Shown: positions 1-8,165 of the stretch, in pieces
Numbering within the stretch: the stretch's first letter is position 1
How the letters are laid out: each line of letters begins with the position of its first letter
DNA from: Mycolicibacterium mengxianglii
Lineage (GTDB): Bacteria > Actinomycetota > Actinomycetes > Mycobacteriales > Mycobacteriaceae
Reading direction: 5' to 3'
Assembly (NCBI RefSeq): GCF_015710575.1
Contig: NZ_CP065373.1
Span: 5,332,001-5,396,000 of the forward strand
Length of the DNA stretch: 64,000 bases
Position numbers and translations under genes: made by a program
The notes under the pieces: generated by a model
Databases searched by the model: none
What the model was told of the DNA's origin: nothing
Seen by the model: only the letters and a program-made list of their open reading frames with translations

Positions 1-70
1 TAGTGCGACCCACCGACAGAATCGGCGTGCTCGGGACTAGCGAGATCGCTGTGACACAAGGGGTTTCCAG
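1..70. other. window edge, no gene seen
   Basis: Non-coding sequence downstream of the stop codon of the first minus-strand glycosyltransferase gene. I see no recognisable gene or strong hairpin here. Confidence 0.4.
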
Positions 71-2026
71 CTACGAGGTCAGGTCGTACACCGTCGTCCC
101 GTCGATGGTCTGAGCGGGGAAGTTGTCCTGTACCCACTCGGTGATCTGCGCGCCGGCCGACTCGCCATCGTGCCAGCCGGGCCCGCCGCCGGGCCCCCGT
201 TCGCTGACCAGCAGGTAACCGACGTCGCCGTCACGCACGTACTGCTGGAACTGCGCCAGGGTGGGGGCGTTGTCGCCACCACTGAACCCGCCGATTGCCA
301 TCACCGACGCGCCGGTCTTCAGCTGTAGGCTGCCCGCCAGGTGAGACCCGATAGTTGCTGCGGCCCAACGCTTGTCGCTGCCCACCAGGAACTGCTCGAG
401 CTGTTCGGACGAACCACCCATCGGACCGAACCCCATGGGCCCACCCGGGCCACCCGGCCCACCCGGGCCGAAGCTCCCGCCCTCACGCGCGGGCCCGGAA
501 GTCGGAATCGGGCCACCGCCGGCGTTGTGCACAACGGTCTGCACGGTGTAGGCGCCGGTGGCGGCGAGGCCGAACAGCACACCGGCGAACGCCAGCGCCA
601 CGGTATAGCGGCCCAGTTGGTGACCGCCGACAATCAGCACAGCCGCCACGACGATCGCGCCGACCAGCACCACCCACCGCAGCCACGGCAGCCATTCCGG
701 AGTGCGGTCGAGCAGCACGAAGTTCCACACCCCGGTGGCGGCAAGCATGAGCGCCAACCAGATTCGCGATGAACGGTACGCCCGGCCTTGCCACAGCTTC
801 ACCACCGCAATCGCGACTACGCCGGCGATCCCGGGCGCCAGTGCGATCGTGTAATAGGGATGCATGATCCCCTTCATGTAGCTGAAGATCAGGGCCGTCA
901 CCACGGCCCAGCCGCCCCACAGCAGCAGGCCTGCCCGGGTGCGGTCGGTGCGCGGCGCACGGCGGGTGAACCACAGTCCGACAATCAGACCGATCAGCGC
1001 CGCGGGCAGCAGCCACGAGATCTCGGTGCCCATCGCCTGACCGAACATGCGGGTGATGCCGGGATCGCCGCCGAACATGGCATTGCCGCCGCCTCCGGGC
1101 GGGCCGCCCTCCGGGAAACCGGCGCCCGCTCCCCGGGTGGGGTTGCCGTCGCCGCCGAACACCCGCCCCAGACCGTTGTAACCGAGCGCCAACTCCAGCA
1201 GGCTGTTATCGGTCGACCCGCCGATATAGGGACGCGAGTCCGCCGGCCACAGGCTCACCAGCGCCACGAACCAGCCACCGGAAACCACCATCGCGACCAG
1301 ACCGGCCACCAGCGCCCCGAGTCGTTTCCACACGCTGCCGGGCACTGCGACCAGCACCACCAACGCCAGCACCGGAACGATGAGGAACGCCTGTAGCAGC
1401 TTGGCCAGGAAAGCGAAGCCCAGCGCGACACCGGCCAGCGCCGTCCAGCGCACGGGTGGTCCGTCCAGCGCGCGCACGATGCAGTACGCGGCGACCACCA
1501 GCAGCAGCACCAGCAGCGCGTCGGGGTTGTTGAAGCGGAACATCAATGCCGCCACCGGCGTCAGAGCCAGCGCCAGCCCGGCCAGCAGGCCCGCACCGGG
1601 GCCGGAGGTGCGCCGCACGGCCGCGTAGAGCAGGGCGACAGAGCCCACCCCCATCAGCGCCTGCGGCACCAGCATGCTCCACGAGCTGAACCCGAACAGC
1701 TTGCCGGCCAAGGCCATCGCCCACAGCGCCGCCGGCGGCTTGTCGACGGTGATGGCGTTGCCGGGATCCAGTGACCCGAACAGCAACGCCTTCCAGCTCA
1801 TGGTGCCGGCCTGCACGGCCGCTGCGTAGAACTCGTTGGCCCAGCCGAGCGATCCCAGCGCCCACAGGTAGAGCACGGCTGCACCCGCCAGCAGCGGCAG
1901 CAGGGCGGGCCGTTCCCAGCGTGGCTGCTCGGGTGCACCGGTCAGCCAGCGGGACAACGGGTTTCGCGTGGGGGTTTCATCGTCCAACCGGACTGAACCG
2001 GCCGCGGTGTCGTCGGTGATGGTCAT
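71..2026 (-). CDS. GT39/ArnT-like polytopic membrane glycosyltransferase (YkcA/YkcB type), first copy
   Basis: A 651-residue GT-C glycosyltransferase expected to move a sugar from a polyprenyl-phosphate donor to an acceptor outside the membrane. The N-terminal half is strongly hydrophobic with many membrane segments. The family pattern of an early acidic/aromatic loop is visible (NEFYAAAVQAG, then ITVDKPPAALW). The C-terminal 150 residues form a soluble domain (MAIGGFSGGDNAPTLAQFQQYV...YLLVSERG) like that of YkcA/YkcB proteins. Two Gly/Pro-rich stretches are odd: one around residues 300-325 and one (GGPGGPGGPMGFGPMGG) before the C-terminal domain. The start was chosen at the ATG preceded by GGAGAA at 8 bases. 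It lies 17 nt behind the GT2-GtrA gene, so the two are probably co-transcribed. Donor and acceptor are unknown. Confidence 0.85.
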   Translation of the reverse strand: MTITDDTAAGSVRLDDETPTRNPLSRWLTGAPEQPRWERPALLPLLAGAAVLYLWALGSLGWANEFYAAAVQAGTMSWKALLFGSLDPGNAITVDKPPAALWAMALAGKLFGFSSWSMLVPQALMGVGSVALLYAAVRRTSGPGAGLLAGLALALTPVAALMFRFNNPDALLVLLLVVAAYCIVRALDGPPVRWTALAGVALGFAFLAKLLQAFLIVPVLALVVLVAVPGSVWKRLGALVAGLVAMVVSGGWFVALVSLWPADSRPYIGGSTDNSLLELALGYNGLGRVFGGDGNPTRGAGAGFPEGGPPGGGGNAMFGGDPGITRMFGQAMGTEISWLLPAALIGLIVGLWFTRRAPRTDRTRAGLLLWGGWAVVTALIFSYMKGIMHPYYTIALAPGIAGVVAIAVVKLWQGRAYRSSRIWLALMLAATGVWNFVLLDRTPEWLPWLRWVVLVGAIVVAAVLIVGGHQLGRYTVALAFAGVLFGLAATGAYTVQTVVHNAGGGPIPTSGPAREGGSFGPGGPGGPGGPMGFGPMGGSSEQLEQFLVGSDKRWAAATIGSHLAGSLQLKTGASVMAIGGFSGGDNAPTLAQFQQYVRDGDVGYLLVSERGPGGGPGWHDGESAGAQITEWVQDNFPAQTIDGTTVYDLTS

Positions 2027-2043
2027 GGTGATTCTTCTCCAGC

Positions 2044-3300
2044 TCAGCGGGTGCCACGGCGGGGGTGGAACACCCAACCGCGGAGAAGCACGAAACGGAC
2101 CACGGTGGCCAACAGGTTGGCCCCCACCAGAGCCAGGAGTTCAATCGTGCGCGCCGGTTCGCCGAAGTGGTGCAGCGCCGCCAACGTCCCGCTGGTCAAA
2201 CCCAGCCCGATCGCGAACACCACAAGCCCTTCGAACTGGTGGCGCGCCACCCCGGTGCGGCCGCGTACCCCGAAGGTGAACCGCCGATTGGCGGCGGTGT
2301 TGGCGACCGCGGTGACCAGCAACGCCACCAGATTGGCGCCTTGGGCGCCCAGAGGGCGCAGCGCAAGGAACAGCAGCAGGTACGCCAGCGTGGACAGCAC
2401 ACCGACCGTCGCGAACCGGACGACCTGCCGCAGCAGCGACGGCGGTGGTTCCGCTGCCGGGCCGAGCTGGGCGCCGATGGCAGCCACCGGGATGCGGCCG
2501 GTGCTGAAACCTGCCAGCATGCGGGCGATTCCCTTGAGGTCGGCGATGGCGGTGGACACGATGTCGACGCGGCTGTCGGGGTCGTCCACCCAGTCCACGG
2601 GGACCTCGTGGATGCGCATCCCGCTGCGCTCGGCCAGCACCAGCAGTTCGGTGTCGAAGAACCACGCGGTGTCGCGCACGTGCGGCAGCAGCCGGGCGGC
2701 GACATCGGCGCGGATCGCCTTGAACCCGCACTGGGCGTCGGAGAACCGGGCGGCCAGCGTTGACCGCAAAATCAAGTTGTAGCAGCGCGAGATGATCTCA
2801 CGCTTGGCGCCGCGGACGACGCGGCTTCCCCGGGACAGCCGGGTGCCGATAGCCAGGTCGGAGTGTCCGGAAATCAGCGGTGCCACCAGCGGGGCCAGAG
2901 CGGCCAGGTCCGTGGACAGGTCCACGTCCATGTAGGCCAGCACCGGCGCGTCCGAGGTTGCCCAGACCTGCTGCAGGGCCCGACCGCGGCCTTTGAGTTC
3001 CAGCCGGCGCACCCGCACCTCGGCGAACTCGGCAGCCAGCTGGTCCGCGATCTGCGGCGTGGCATCGGTGCTGGCATTGTCGGCGATCGTGATGCGGAAC
3101 GGGAACGGGAACTCCGAGCTCATATGCCGGTGCAGCCGCCGTACCGAGTCGGCGAGTGCGGCCTGCTCGTTGTAGACGGGGACCACGACGTCGAGCACGG
3201 GCACACCGCGCTCGGCGGCGATCAGTGCGGCGTTCCGGGAGGCTGCTCCGGGCAGGGAGACCGCCGAGGATTCGATCGCCGGGGTATCAGTCATTGCCAT
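2044..3300 (-). CDS. GT2 glycosyltransferase fused to a GtrA membrane domain
   Basis: A 418-residue fusion. Residues about 20-240 are a DPM1-like family 2 glycosyltransferase (LDVVVPVYNEQ at the start, YMDVDLSTDL as the metal-binding DxD, then the QCGFKAIR segment). Residues about 270-390 are a GtrA domain with four membrane segments (VRFATVGVLSTLAYLLLF, NTAANRRFTFG). Known members load a sugar on polyprenyl phosphate in the cytoplasm, and GtrA proteins are thought to move or anchor the lipid-linked sugar. The gene sits between two GT39 genes that could use its product. An alternative start at 3366 overlaps the upstream stop as ATGA. I prefer 3300 because a TCACAGC box then lies 44 bp upstream, the same distance as at the 5192 gene. 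Confidence 0.88.
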   Translation of the reverse strand: MAMTDTPAIESSAVSLPGAASRNAALIAAERGVPVLDVVVPVYNEQAALADSVRRLHRHMSSEFPFPFRITIADNASTDATPQIADQLAAEFAEVRVRRLELKGRGRALQQVWATSDAPVLAYMDVDLSTDLAALAPLVAPLISGHSDLAIGTRLSRGSRVVRGAKREIISRCYNLILRSTLAARFSDAQCGFKAIRADVAARLLPHVRDTAWFFDTELLVLAERSGMRIHEVPVDWVDDPDSRVDIVSTAIADLKGIARMLAGFSTGRIPVAAIGAQLGPAAEPPPSLLRQVVRFATVGVLSTLAYLLLFLALRPLGAQGANLVALLVTAVANTAANRRFTFGVRGRTGVARHQFEGLVVFAIGLGLTSGTLAALHHFGEPARTIELLALVGANLLATVVRFVLLRGWVFHPRRGTR

Positions 3301-3343
3301 GCATTCATCGTCGGCTCCGGGCGTGGGTTGCACGTTGGTGAAA

Positions 3344-3361
3344 GCTATGCGTCCGCTGTGA
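3344..3361 (-). promoter_or_regulatory. TCACAGC-N4-GCATAGC direct-repeat box before the GT2-GtrA gene
   Basis: On the minus strand it reads TCACAGCGGACGCATAGC: two 7-mers in the same orientation, 11 bp apart. It matches boxes before tcrX and the 5192 GT39 gene, and resembles the PhoP-type OmpR-family direct repeat. The binding protein is inferred to be TcrX. Confidence 0.6.
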
Positions 3362-3362
3362 G

Positions 3363-5192
3363 TCATCGCGATACGTCGTAGACGGTGACTCCGTCGACGT
3401 CCTCGCTGGGGAAGTTCATGTGCACCCACTCGGCGATCTGGTGCGCGGAATCGCTGCCGCTGGCAGCGCCCGCGCCCATCATCCGCAGCATCGTGGAGTC
3501 CATGAAGTAATGGATGCGCCCCGCGGCCACCAGCGCCTGGAACTGCTCGAGGGTAGGGGCGGGGTCGGTGCCGTTGTAGCCCCCGACCGCCATCACCGGC
3601 AGTCCGGTCGTGAGCTGATAGCCGGCCGCGTTGTTGGAGCCGACGGCCGCGGCCACCCAGGTGTAGTCGGTGGCGTTCTCGCGCAGCAGCGCCGTCAGTT
3701 CGGCGCCGGGTCGCACCGCATCCAGGAAACCAGGCGGTCCCCCGAACCCGGCGTTGGGCCCGGCGGACGGGATGGCGCCACTGTGCGGGGTGGCCGCGGT
3801 CGCGACGGTGAATGCTGCCGGGCCTGCCAGCGTGGTGATCAACGCGGCCGCGGCCACCGCCCTGGCCGCCGGCGGCACGAAGCGCCCGGCCACGAGTAGC
3901 AACAGTCCTGCCGTCAGACCGAGCACCACCACCGTCCATCGCAGCCACGGTAGGAACTCGGAATGTCGTTGCAACAGAACGAAAGACAGCACCACGGTGA
4001 TCACGACACCGCCGCCCAGCACGGTGGCGGCACGGATGTCACCGCGACGGTGCCACAGCAGCGGCACCCCGATCCCGATACATGCGGCGATCGCCGGTGC
4101 CAGCGCCACGGTGTAGTACGGGTGCGCGATGCCGGACATGTAGCTGAACACCACGGCGGTCAGCACCAGCCAACCACCCCAGAGCAGCAGGGCGGCGCGC
4201 GCGCCGTCCGTGCGCGGGGCACGGCGGGTGAGCCACAACCCGGCGATCAGCGCCAGTACCGCGGCCGGTAGCAGCCAGCCGATCTCGCCGCCCATCTGGC
4301 CGCCGAGAAGTCGGCCCCAGCCGACGTCGTGGTTGAGGTTGCCCAGCCCGCCCACTTCATCACCGGTGAGCCGACCGAGCCCGTTGTAGCCGAATGTCAG
4401 TTCGAGGATCGAATTCTGCTGCGATCCACCGATATACGGGCGACTGTCGGCGGGCCACACTTCCACCAGCGCCAGGTACCAGCCGGCTGAGACCACCAGC
4501 GCCACGGTGCCTGCCAGCAGCCGTCGTACCCGGCTGCGCAGCGGCACGTCTGCGGCCAGCAGAAACACCAGGGCGAACACCGGGGCCACCAACAAGGCCT
4601 GCAGCATTTTCGCCAGGAAGCCGACTCCCAGCGCCGTTCCGGCCAGCACCAGCCACCAGGTACCGGCGTCGCGGTCCAGCGCGCGTTGCACGGCGTAGGC
4701 GGCGACCACGAGGCTCAGCACCAGCAGGGCGTCGGGATTGTTGAAGCGGAACATCAACGCGGCCACCGGCGTCAGGGCCAGGACGGTACCGGCCAGCAGC
4801 GCGGCGTTCGGTCCCGACACCCGGCGCACCGCTGCGTACAGCACGGCGACGGCGGCAACACCCATCAAGGCCTGCGGCACCAGCACGCTCCAGGCGCTGA
4901 AGCCGAACAGTCGTGCCGAGAGGCTCATCACCCACAGCGCGGCCGGCGTCTTGTCGACCGTGATGGCATTGGCCGCGTCGCTGGAGCCGAAAAGGAATGC
5001 GGTCCAGTCACTCGAGCCCGCCTGGACTGCGGCGGTGTAAAAGCTGTTGGCCCAGCCGCTGGCGCCGAGGTTCCACAGGTACAGCACCGCCGTGCCGACC
5101 AGCAGCAGCGCCAGGGCTGCGCCGCTGCGCCGGCCGCCTGCTGGCACGGCCGGCGCCGGGCTGGGTTGTGTTCGGGGCGCAGTGATCGTCAC
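3363..5192 (-). CDS. GT39/ArnT-like polytopic membrane glycosyltransferase, second copy
   Basis: A 609-residue paralogue of the GT39 protein at 71-2026, with the same landmarks: WANSFYTAAVQAGSSDW, ITVDKTPAALW, RFNNPDALLVL, DSRPYIGGSQQNSILEL, and a soluble C-terminal domain beginning near MAVGGYNGTDPAPTLEQF. It lacks the long Gly/Pro-rich inserts of the other copy. The start is GTG (GTGACGATCACT) with a weak ribosome site. The 44-bp gap behind tcrY and a TCACAGC box at the end of tcrY suggest it has its own TcrX-responsive promoter as well as read-through from tcrXY. It probably works with the GT2-GtrA protein downstream as donor maker. The substrate is not predictable from sequence. Confidence 0.87.
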   Translation of the reverse strand: MTITAPRTQPSPAPAVPAGGRRSGAALALLLVGTAVLYLWNLGASGWANSFYTAAVQAGSSDWTAFLFGSSDAANAITVDKTPAALWVMSLSARLFGFSAWSVLVPQALMGVAAVAVLYAAVRRVSGPNAALLAGTVLALTPVAALMFRFNNPDALLVLSLVVAAYAVQRALDRDAGTWWLVLAGTALGVGFLAKMLQALLVAPVFALVFLLAADVPLRSRVRRLLAGTVALVVSAGWYLALVEVWPADSRPYIGGSQQNSILELTFGYNGLGRLTGDEVGGLGNLNHDVGWGRLLGGQMGGEIGWLLPAAVLALIAGLWLTRRAPRTDGARAALLLWGGWLVLTAVVFSYMSGIAHPYYTVALAPAIAACIGIGVPLLWHRRGDIRAATVLGGGVVITVVLSFVLLQRHSEFLPWLRWTVVVLGLTAGLLLLVAGRFVPPAARAVAAAALITTLAGPAAFTVATAATPHSGAIPSAGPNAGFGGPPGFLDAVRPGAELTALLRENATDYTWVAAAVGSNNAAGYQLTTGLPVMAVGGYNGTDPAPTLEQFQALVAAGRIHYFMDSTMLRMMGAGAASGSDSAHQIAEWVHMNFPSEDVDGVTVYDVSR

Positions 5193-5235
5193 TTTGTCAG
5201 CCTGCCTAACCGGCGTGGAGAGGTGATGGGTGCCG

Positions 5236-5253
5236 GCTATGTGTCAGCTGTGA
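5236..5253 (-). promoter_or_regulatory. TCACAGC-N4-ACATAGC direct-repeat box before the second GT39 gene
   Basis: On the minus strand it reads TCACAGCTGACACATAGC. It overlaps the last codons and stop of tcrY and lies 44 bp before the GTG start of the next gene, the same distance as the box at 3344-3361 from its gene. An internal operon promoter is inferred. Confidence 0.6.
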
Positions 5254-6772
5254 AAGGCGAATGAGTGGGCAGCATCACCGAGAACTCGGTGCAGCCTGGG
5301 CGACTTCGCAGGTCGATGGTGCCGTTGTGCGCCTTGACGACCGCGGCGACGATGGCCAGTCCGAGCCCGGTACTGCCGCCCTTGCGGGAGCGTGACGAGT
5401 CCCCGCGGGCGAACCGTTCGAACACCTCGGACTGCAGTTCGGGAGGAATTCCCGGGCCGTCGTCGACCACCCGCACCTCGGCATGGTGCGCATCAGCGGT
5501 CAACGTCACGGTGACCGTGGTGCCGGGTCCGGTGTGGGTTCTGGCGTTGGCCAACAGATTGGTCAGCACCTGCTGCAGCCGGGCAGCGTCACCGGTCACC
5601 ACCACCGGCTCCTCGGGCAGGTCGAGGTTCCATTCGTGATCGGGTCCGGCGATGTGGGCGTCGCTGACGGCATCGACGGCCAACTGGGACAGGTCAACGG
5701 GTTCGCGTTCCAACGGTCGGCCGGAATCCAACCTGGCCAGCAGTAACAGGTCCTCCACGAGATGGGTCATCCGTTCGGCCTCGGAGGCGACCCGGCCCAT
5801 GGCGTGCGCCACTTCGTCGGGCACCTCGTCACTGCGCCGCTGCGCCAGCTCGCTGTAACCGCGGATGGCGGTCAGCGGCGTACGCAGTTCGTGACTGGCG
5901 TCGGCGACGAACTTGCGGACCCTGGTTTCACTGGCCTGGCGCGTCGACAGCGCCGCCGAAATGTGATCGAGCATCCGGTTCAGCGCTGAACCCATCTGCC
6001 CCACTTCGGTTTTCGGGTTCGCATCTCGCTCGGGCACCCGCACCGGCAGCGTCACCTCACCGCGGTCCAGCGGCAGATTGGCCACTTGCGCCGCGGTGGC
6101 GGCAACCCGGTTCAGCGGGGCCAGCGCACGCCGGATGACGATGACCCCGAGTCCGGCAGCCACGACGACCGCCACGACGGCGACCACGGCGAAGATCAAC
6201 AACACCCGGATCATGGTGTCGTCGACCTCGGCCATCGGCAGCCCGACCACGATGACCTCACCGAATCGGTTGTAGGTGGCGATCAGGCGATAGCGCCCCA
6301 ACCCGTCGAGGTCGACGGTGGCGGCGCGGGTCCGCGGAACCACCTCGGTGAGCTGCTCCTGCGCCGCGGAAGTCAACTGCGCCCGCTGACCGTAGGTGGT
6401 GAGTACGCCGGCGCTGACATCCCCGCCATTGCGCAACACTGCAGCCACCATCCCCACGGGCTGTCCGGGCGCGTCGAGGAAGTCGGGACCGGGGCCGGTT
6501 CGGGGCTGCGACGGGAAGCCGCCCACAGCCGGCGGGAGCGGCAGGCCGGAGATCATCGCCGAGCGTCCCGCGGCGTCGACGACTTGTCCGTCGAGTTGGT
6601 GCACCAGGTACTGGCCCAGTGCCACCCAGGTGGCCGCGCCGATTCCGATGCACACCAAGGCAAGCAGCAGCGCCTGCCCGACCAACAACCTCGCCTGCAG
6701 GGACCACGCACCCGGCGACCAACGGCGACTCGGCGCGGCGGGACCGACCTCAGCGGGCGGGTTTGAGGACAT
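5237..6772 (-). CDS. tcrY: sensor histidine kinase TcrY
   Basis: A 511-residue membrane sensor kinase partnering TcrX. Order seen: a first membrane segment about residues 29-52, an extracytoplasmic sensor loop to about 187 (Pro/Gly-rich near 75-105), a second membrane segment about 187-213, a HAMP linker, a HisKA domain with phospho-acceptor His294 in ASHELRTPLTAIRGYSEL, and an ATPase domain with DDGPGIPPE and GSTGLGLAIV. It overlaps the end of tcrX by 23 bp, so the two are translationally coupled. Assignment to TcrY rests mainly on the near identity of the adjacent regulator to TcrX and the conserved tcrX-tcrY order of M. tuberculosis (Rv3765c-Rv3764c). Confidence 0.9.
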   Translation of the reverse strand: MSSNPPAEVGPAAPSRRWSPGAWSLQARLLVGQALLLALVCIGIGAATWVALGQYLVHQLDGQVVDAAGRSAMISGLPLPPAVGGFPSQPRTGPGPDFLDAPGQPVGMVAAVLRNGGDVSAGVLTTYGQRAQLTSAAQEQLTEVVPRTRAATVDLDGLGRYRLIATYNRFGEVIVVGLPMAEVDDTMIRVLLIFAVVAVVAVVVAAGLGVIVIRRALAPLNRVAATAAQVANLPLDRGEVTLPVRVPERDANPKTEVGQMGSALNRMLDHISAALSTRQASETRVRKFVADASHELRTPLTAIRGYSELAQRRSDEVPDEVAHAMGRVASEAERMTHLVEDLLLLARLDSGRPLEREPVDLSQLAVDAVSDAHIAGPDHEWNLDLPEEPVVVTGDAARLQQVLTNLLANARTHTGPGTTVTVTLTADAHHAEVRVVDDGPGIPPELQSEVFERFARGDSSRSRKGGSTGLGLAIVAAVVKAHNGTIDLRSRPGCTEFSVMLPTHSPFTADT

Positions 6773-7481
6773 ATCCGGCGCCGCGCAGCGTGTGGATCAT
6801 CGGCTCGCGGCCGCTGTCGATTTTCTTGCGCAGGTAGGAGATGTACAGCTCGACGATGTTGGACCGCCCGCCGAAGTCGTAGCTCCACACCCGGTCGAGG
6901 ATCTGGGCCTTCGACAGCACACGCTTGGAGTTGCGCATCATGAACCGCAGCAGTTCGAACTCGGTGGAAGTCAACGAGATCGGGTCGCCGCCGCGGGTCA
7001 CTTCGTGGCTGTCCTCGTCGAGCACCAGGTCGCCGACCACCAGTTGCGCTCCGCTGTCCTCGGTGGTGACACCGGTGCGGCGCAGCAAAGCACGCAGCCG
7101 CAGTACCACCTCTTCGATGCTGAACGGTTTGGTGACGTAGTCGTCGCCACCGGCGGTCAGCCCCGCGATCCGGTCTTCGACGGCATCCTTGGCGGTCAGC
7201 AGCAGCACCGGCAGGTGCGGGTTCTGCTCGCGCAGGCGGCGCAGTACCTCCAGGCCGCTCATGTCCGGCAGCATCACGTCGAGCACCACCACGTCGGGCC
7301 GGTTGGTGCGTGCGGCGGCAACCGCCGAGGCACCGTCGGCGGCGGTGGTGATGTTCCAGCCCTCGTAGCGGAGCGCCATGGACACCATCTCGGCCAGGAC
7401 GGTTTCGTCGTCGACCACCAGCACGTTGATGGGGTTGCCGTCGGCTCTGCGCATCACGACACGTTCGGCAGCTCCAGACAT
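6750..7481 (-). CDS. tcrX: OmpR/PhoP-family response regulator TcrX
   Basis: A 243-residue response regulator. The receiver domain has the acidic pair in LVVDDE, phospho-acceptor Asp68 in VVLDVMLPDMSG, and the KPF lysine. The C-terminal winged helix has FELLRFMMRNSKRVLSKAQILDRVWSYDFGGRS split across the recognition region and ends HTLRGAGYVLKPAR. The sequence closely follows M. tuberculosis TcrX as I recall it. Starts are possible at 7484, 7481 or 7454; 7481 has GGAG five bases ahead, while 7454 corresponds to the shorter M. tuberculosis form. A triple TCACAGC-like array upstream suggests autoregulation, and copies of the box elsewhere in the cluster suggest it controls the glycosyltransferase genes too. 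Confidence 0.93.
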   Translation of the reverse strand: MSGAAERVVMRRADGNPINVLVVDDETVLAEMVSMALRYEGWNITTAADGASAVAAARTNRPDVVVLDVMLPDMSGLEVLRRLREQNPHLPVLLLTAKDAVEDRIAGLTAGGDDYVTKPFSIEEVVLRLRALLRRTGVTTEDSGAQLVVGDLVLDEDSHEVTRGGDPISLTSTEFELLRFMMRNSKRVLSKAQILDRVWSYDFGGRSNIVELYISYLRKKIDSGREPMIHTLRGAGYVLKPAR

Positions 7482-7527
7482 CATGACTCCAGTATCCGGA
7501 CTCGCAATGGGCCGATCCTGTGTCAAT

Positions 7528-7545
7528 CCTATGCGCCCGCTGTGA
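7528..7545 (-). promoter_or_regulatory. TCACAGC-type box before tcrX, with a third phased repeat
   Basis: On the minus strand it reads TCACAGCGGGCGCATAGG, followed after four more bases (ATTG) by ACACAGG (7517-7523). This makes three 7-mers at 11-bp phasing ahead of tcrX. That fits cooperative binding of an OmpR-family dimer and autoregulation. Confidence 0.6.
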
Positions 7546-7587
7546 GGGGGCCTCCCCCCATCGGGCCACATCCCGCACAGACGTGTC

Positions 7588-7605
7588 GCACAGCTGGCAC
7601 ACAGG
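7588..7605 (+). promoter_or_regulatory. GCACAGC-N4-ACACAGG box before the divergent membrane protein gene
   Basis: On the plus strand it reads GCACAGCTGGCACACAGG, ending 21 bp before the ATG at 7627. It has the same 7-mer, N4, 7-mer design as the tcrX-side boxes but faces the divergent gene. A further CACAG lies at 7576-7580. Confidence 0.5.
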
Positions 7606-7626
7606 CTGCCACGTCACCGTGGTCTC

Positions 7627-8142
7627 ATGGAGACCCAGACCGACGAACACGTGTGGGGTGCACCCCAGCCCGAGCCTGCCCACTGGTCGATGAACAAGAC
7701 CGTGGCCGCAGTCGGCATCGCGGTCGTGCTGGCCGGCGCCGGCGCCGCGGTGATCTACGCCGCCGCGGGGTCCACCGACCATGCCGGGTCGGGATTCGGT
7801 GGCCCCCCGGGTGGGCCCGGGGGTTTCGGTGGACCGGGCGGACCCCCCGGAGGTCCGGGCGGATTCGGGCCTGCGGACGCACCGGCGGCGCTGCACGGTG
7901 AATTCGTGGTGCCCGACGGCCGCGGCGGATACGCGACCGAACTCACCCAGACCGGCATCGTCACCGACATCTCGGATACGTCGGTGACGGCCCGCAGCGA
8001 GGACGGCTTCACCCAGACCTACGTGATCACCACCGACACCCGGCAGGGACGCACCCGCGTCGAAGCCGGTGATACCGCGACCATTCGCGCGGTCACCGCC
8101 GATGGGACCAAGACCGCGACAGTGATCTCCGACGCCGATTAG
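7627..8142 (+). CDS. small membrane-anchored Gly/Pro-rich protein with a C-terminal beta domain
   Basis: A 171-residue protein. It has a short cytoplasmic N-terminus, one membrane segment about residues 24-46 (VAAVGIAVVLAGAGAAVIYAAA), then a Gly/Pro/Phe repeat (GGPPGGPGGFGGPGGPPGG...) to about residue 80. A compact domain follows whose last 60 residues alternate in beta-like fashion (GIVTDISDTSVTARSEDG, YVITTDT), resembling the DUF5666 type. No catalytic motif is visible. It is divergent from tcrX and shares its direct-repeat box, so it is likely a TcrX target. The Gly/Pro stretch resembles those in the first GT39 protein of the same cluster, which hints at a common role at the cell envelope. 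Confidence 0.75.
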   Translation: METQTDEHVWGAPQPEPAHWSMNKTVAAVGIAVVLAGAGAAVIYAAAGSTDHAGSGFGGPPGGPGGFGGPGGPPGGPGGFGPADAPAALHGEFVVPDGRGGYATELTQTGIVTDISDTSVTARSEDGFTQTYVITTDTRQGRTRVEAGDTATIRAVTADGTKTATVISDAD

Positions 8143-8165
8143 GCCCGCGTGTCAGGATGACGGCC

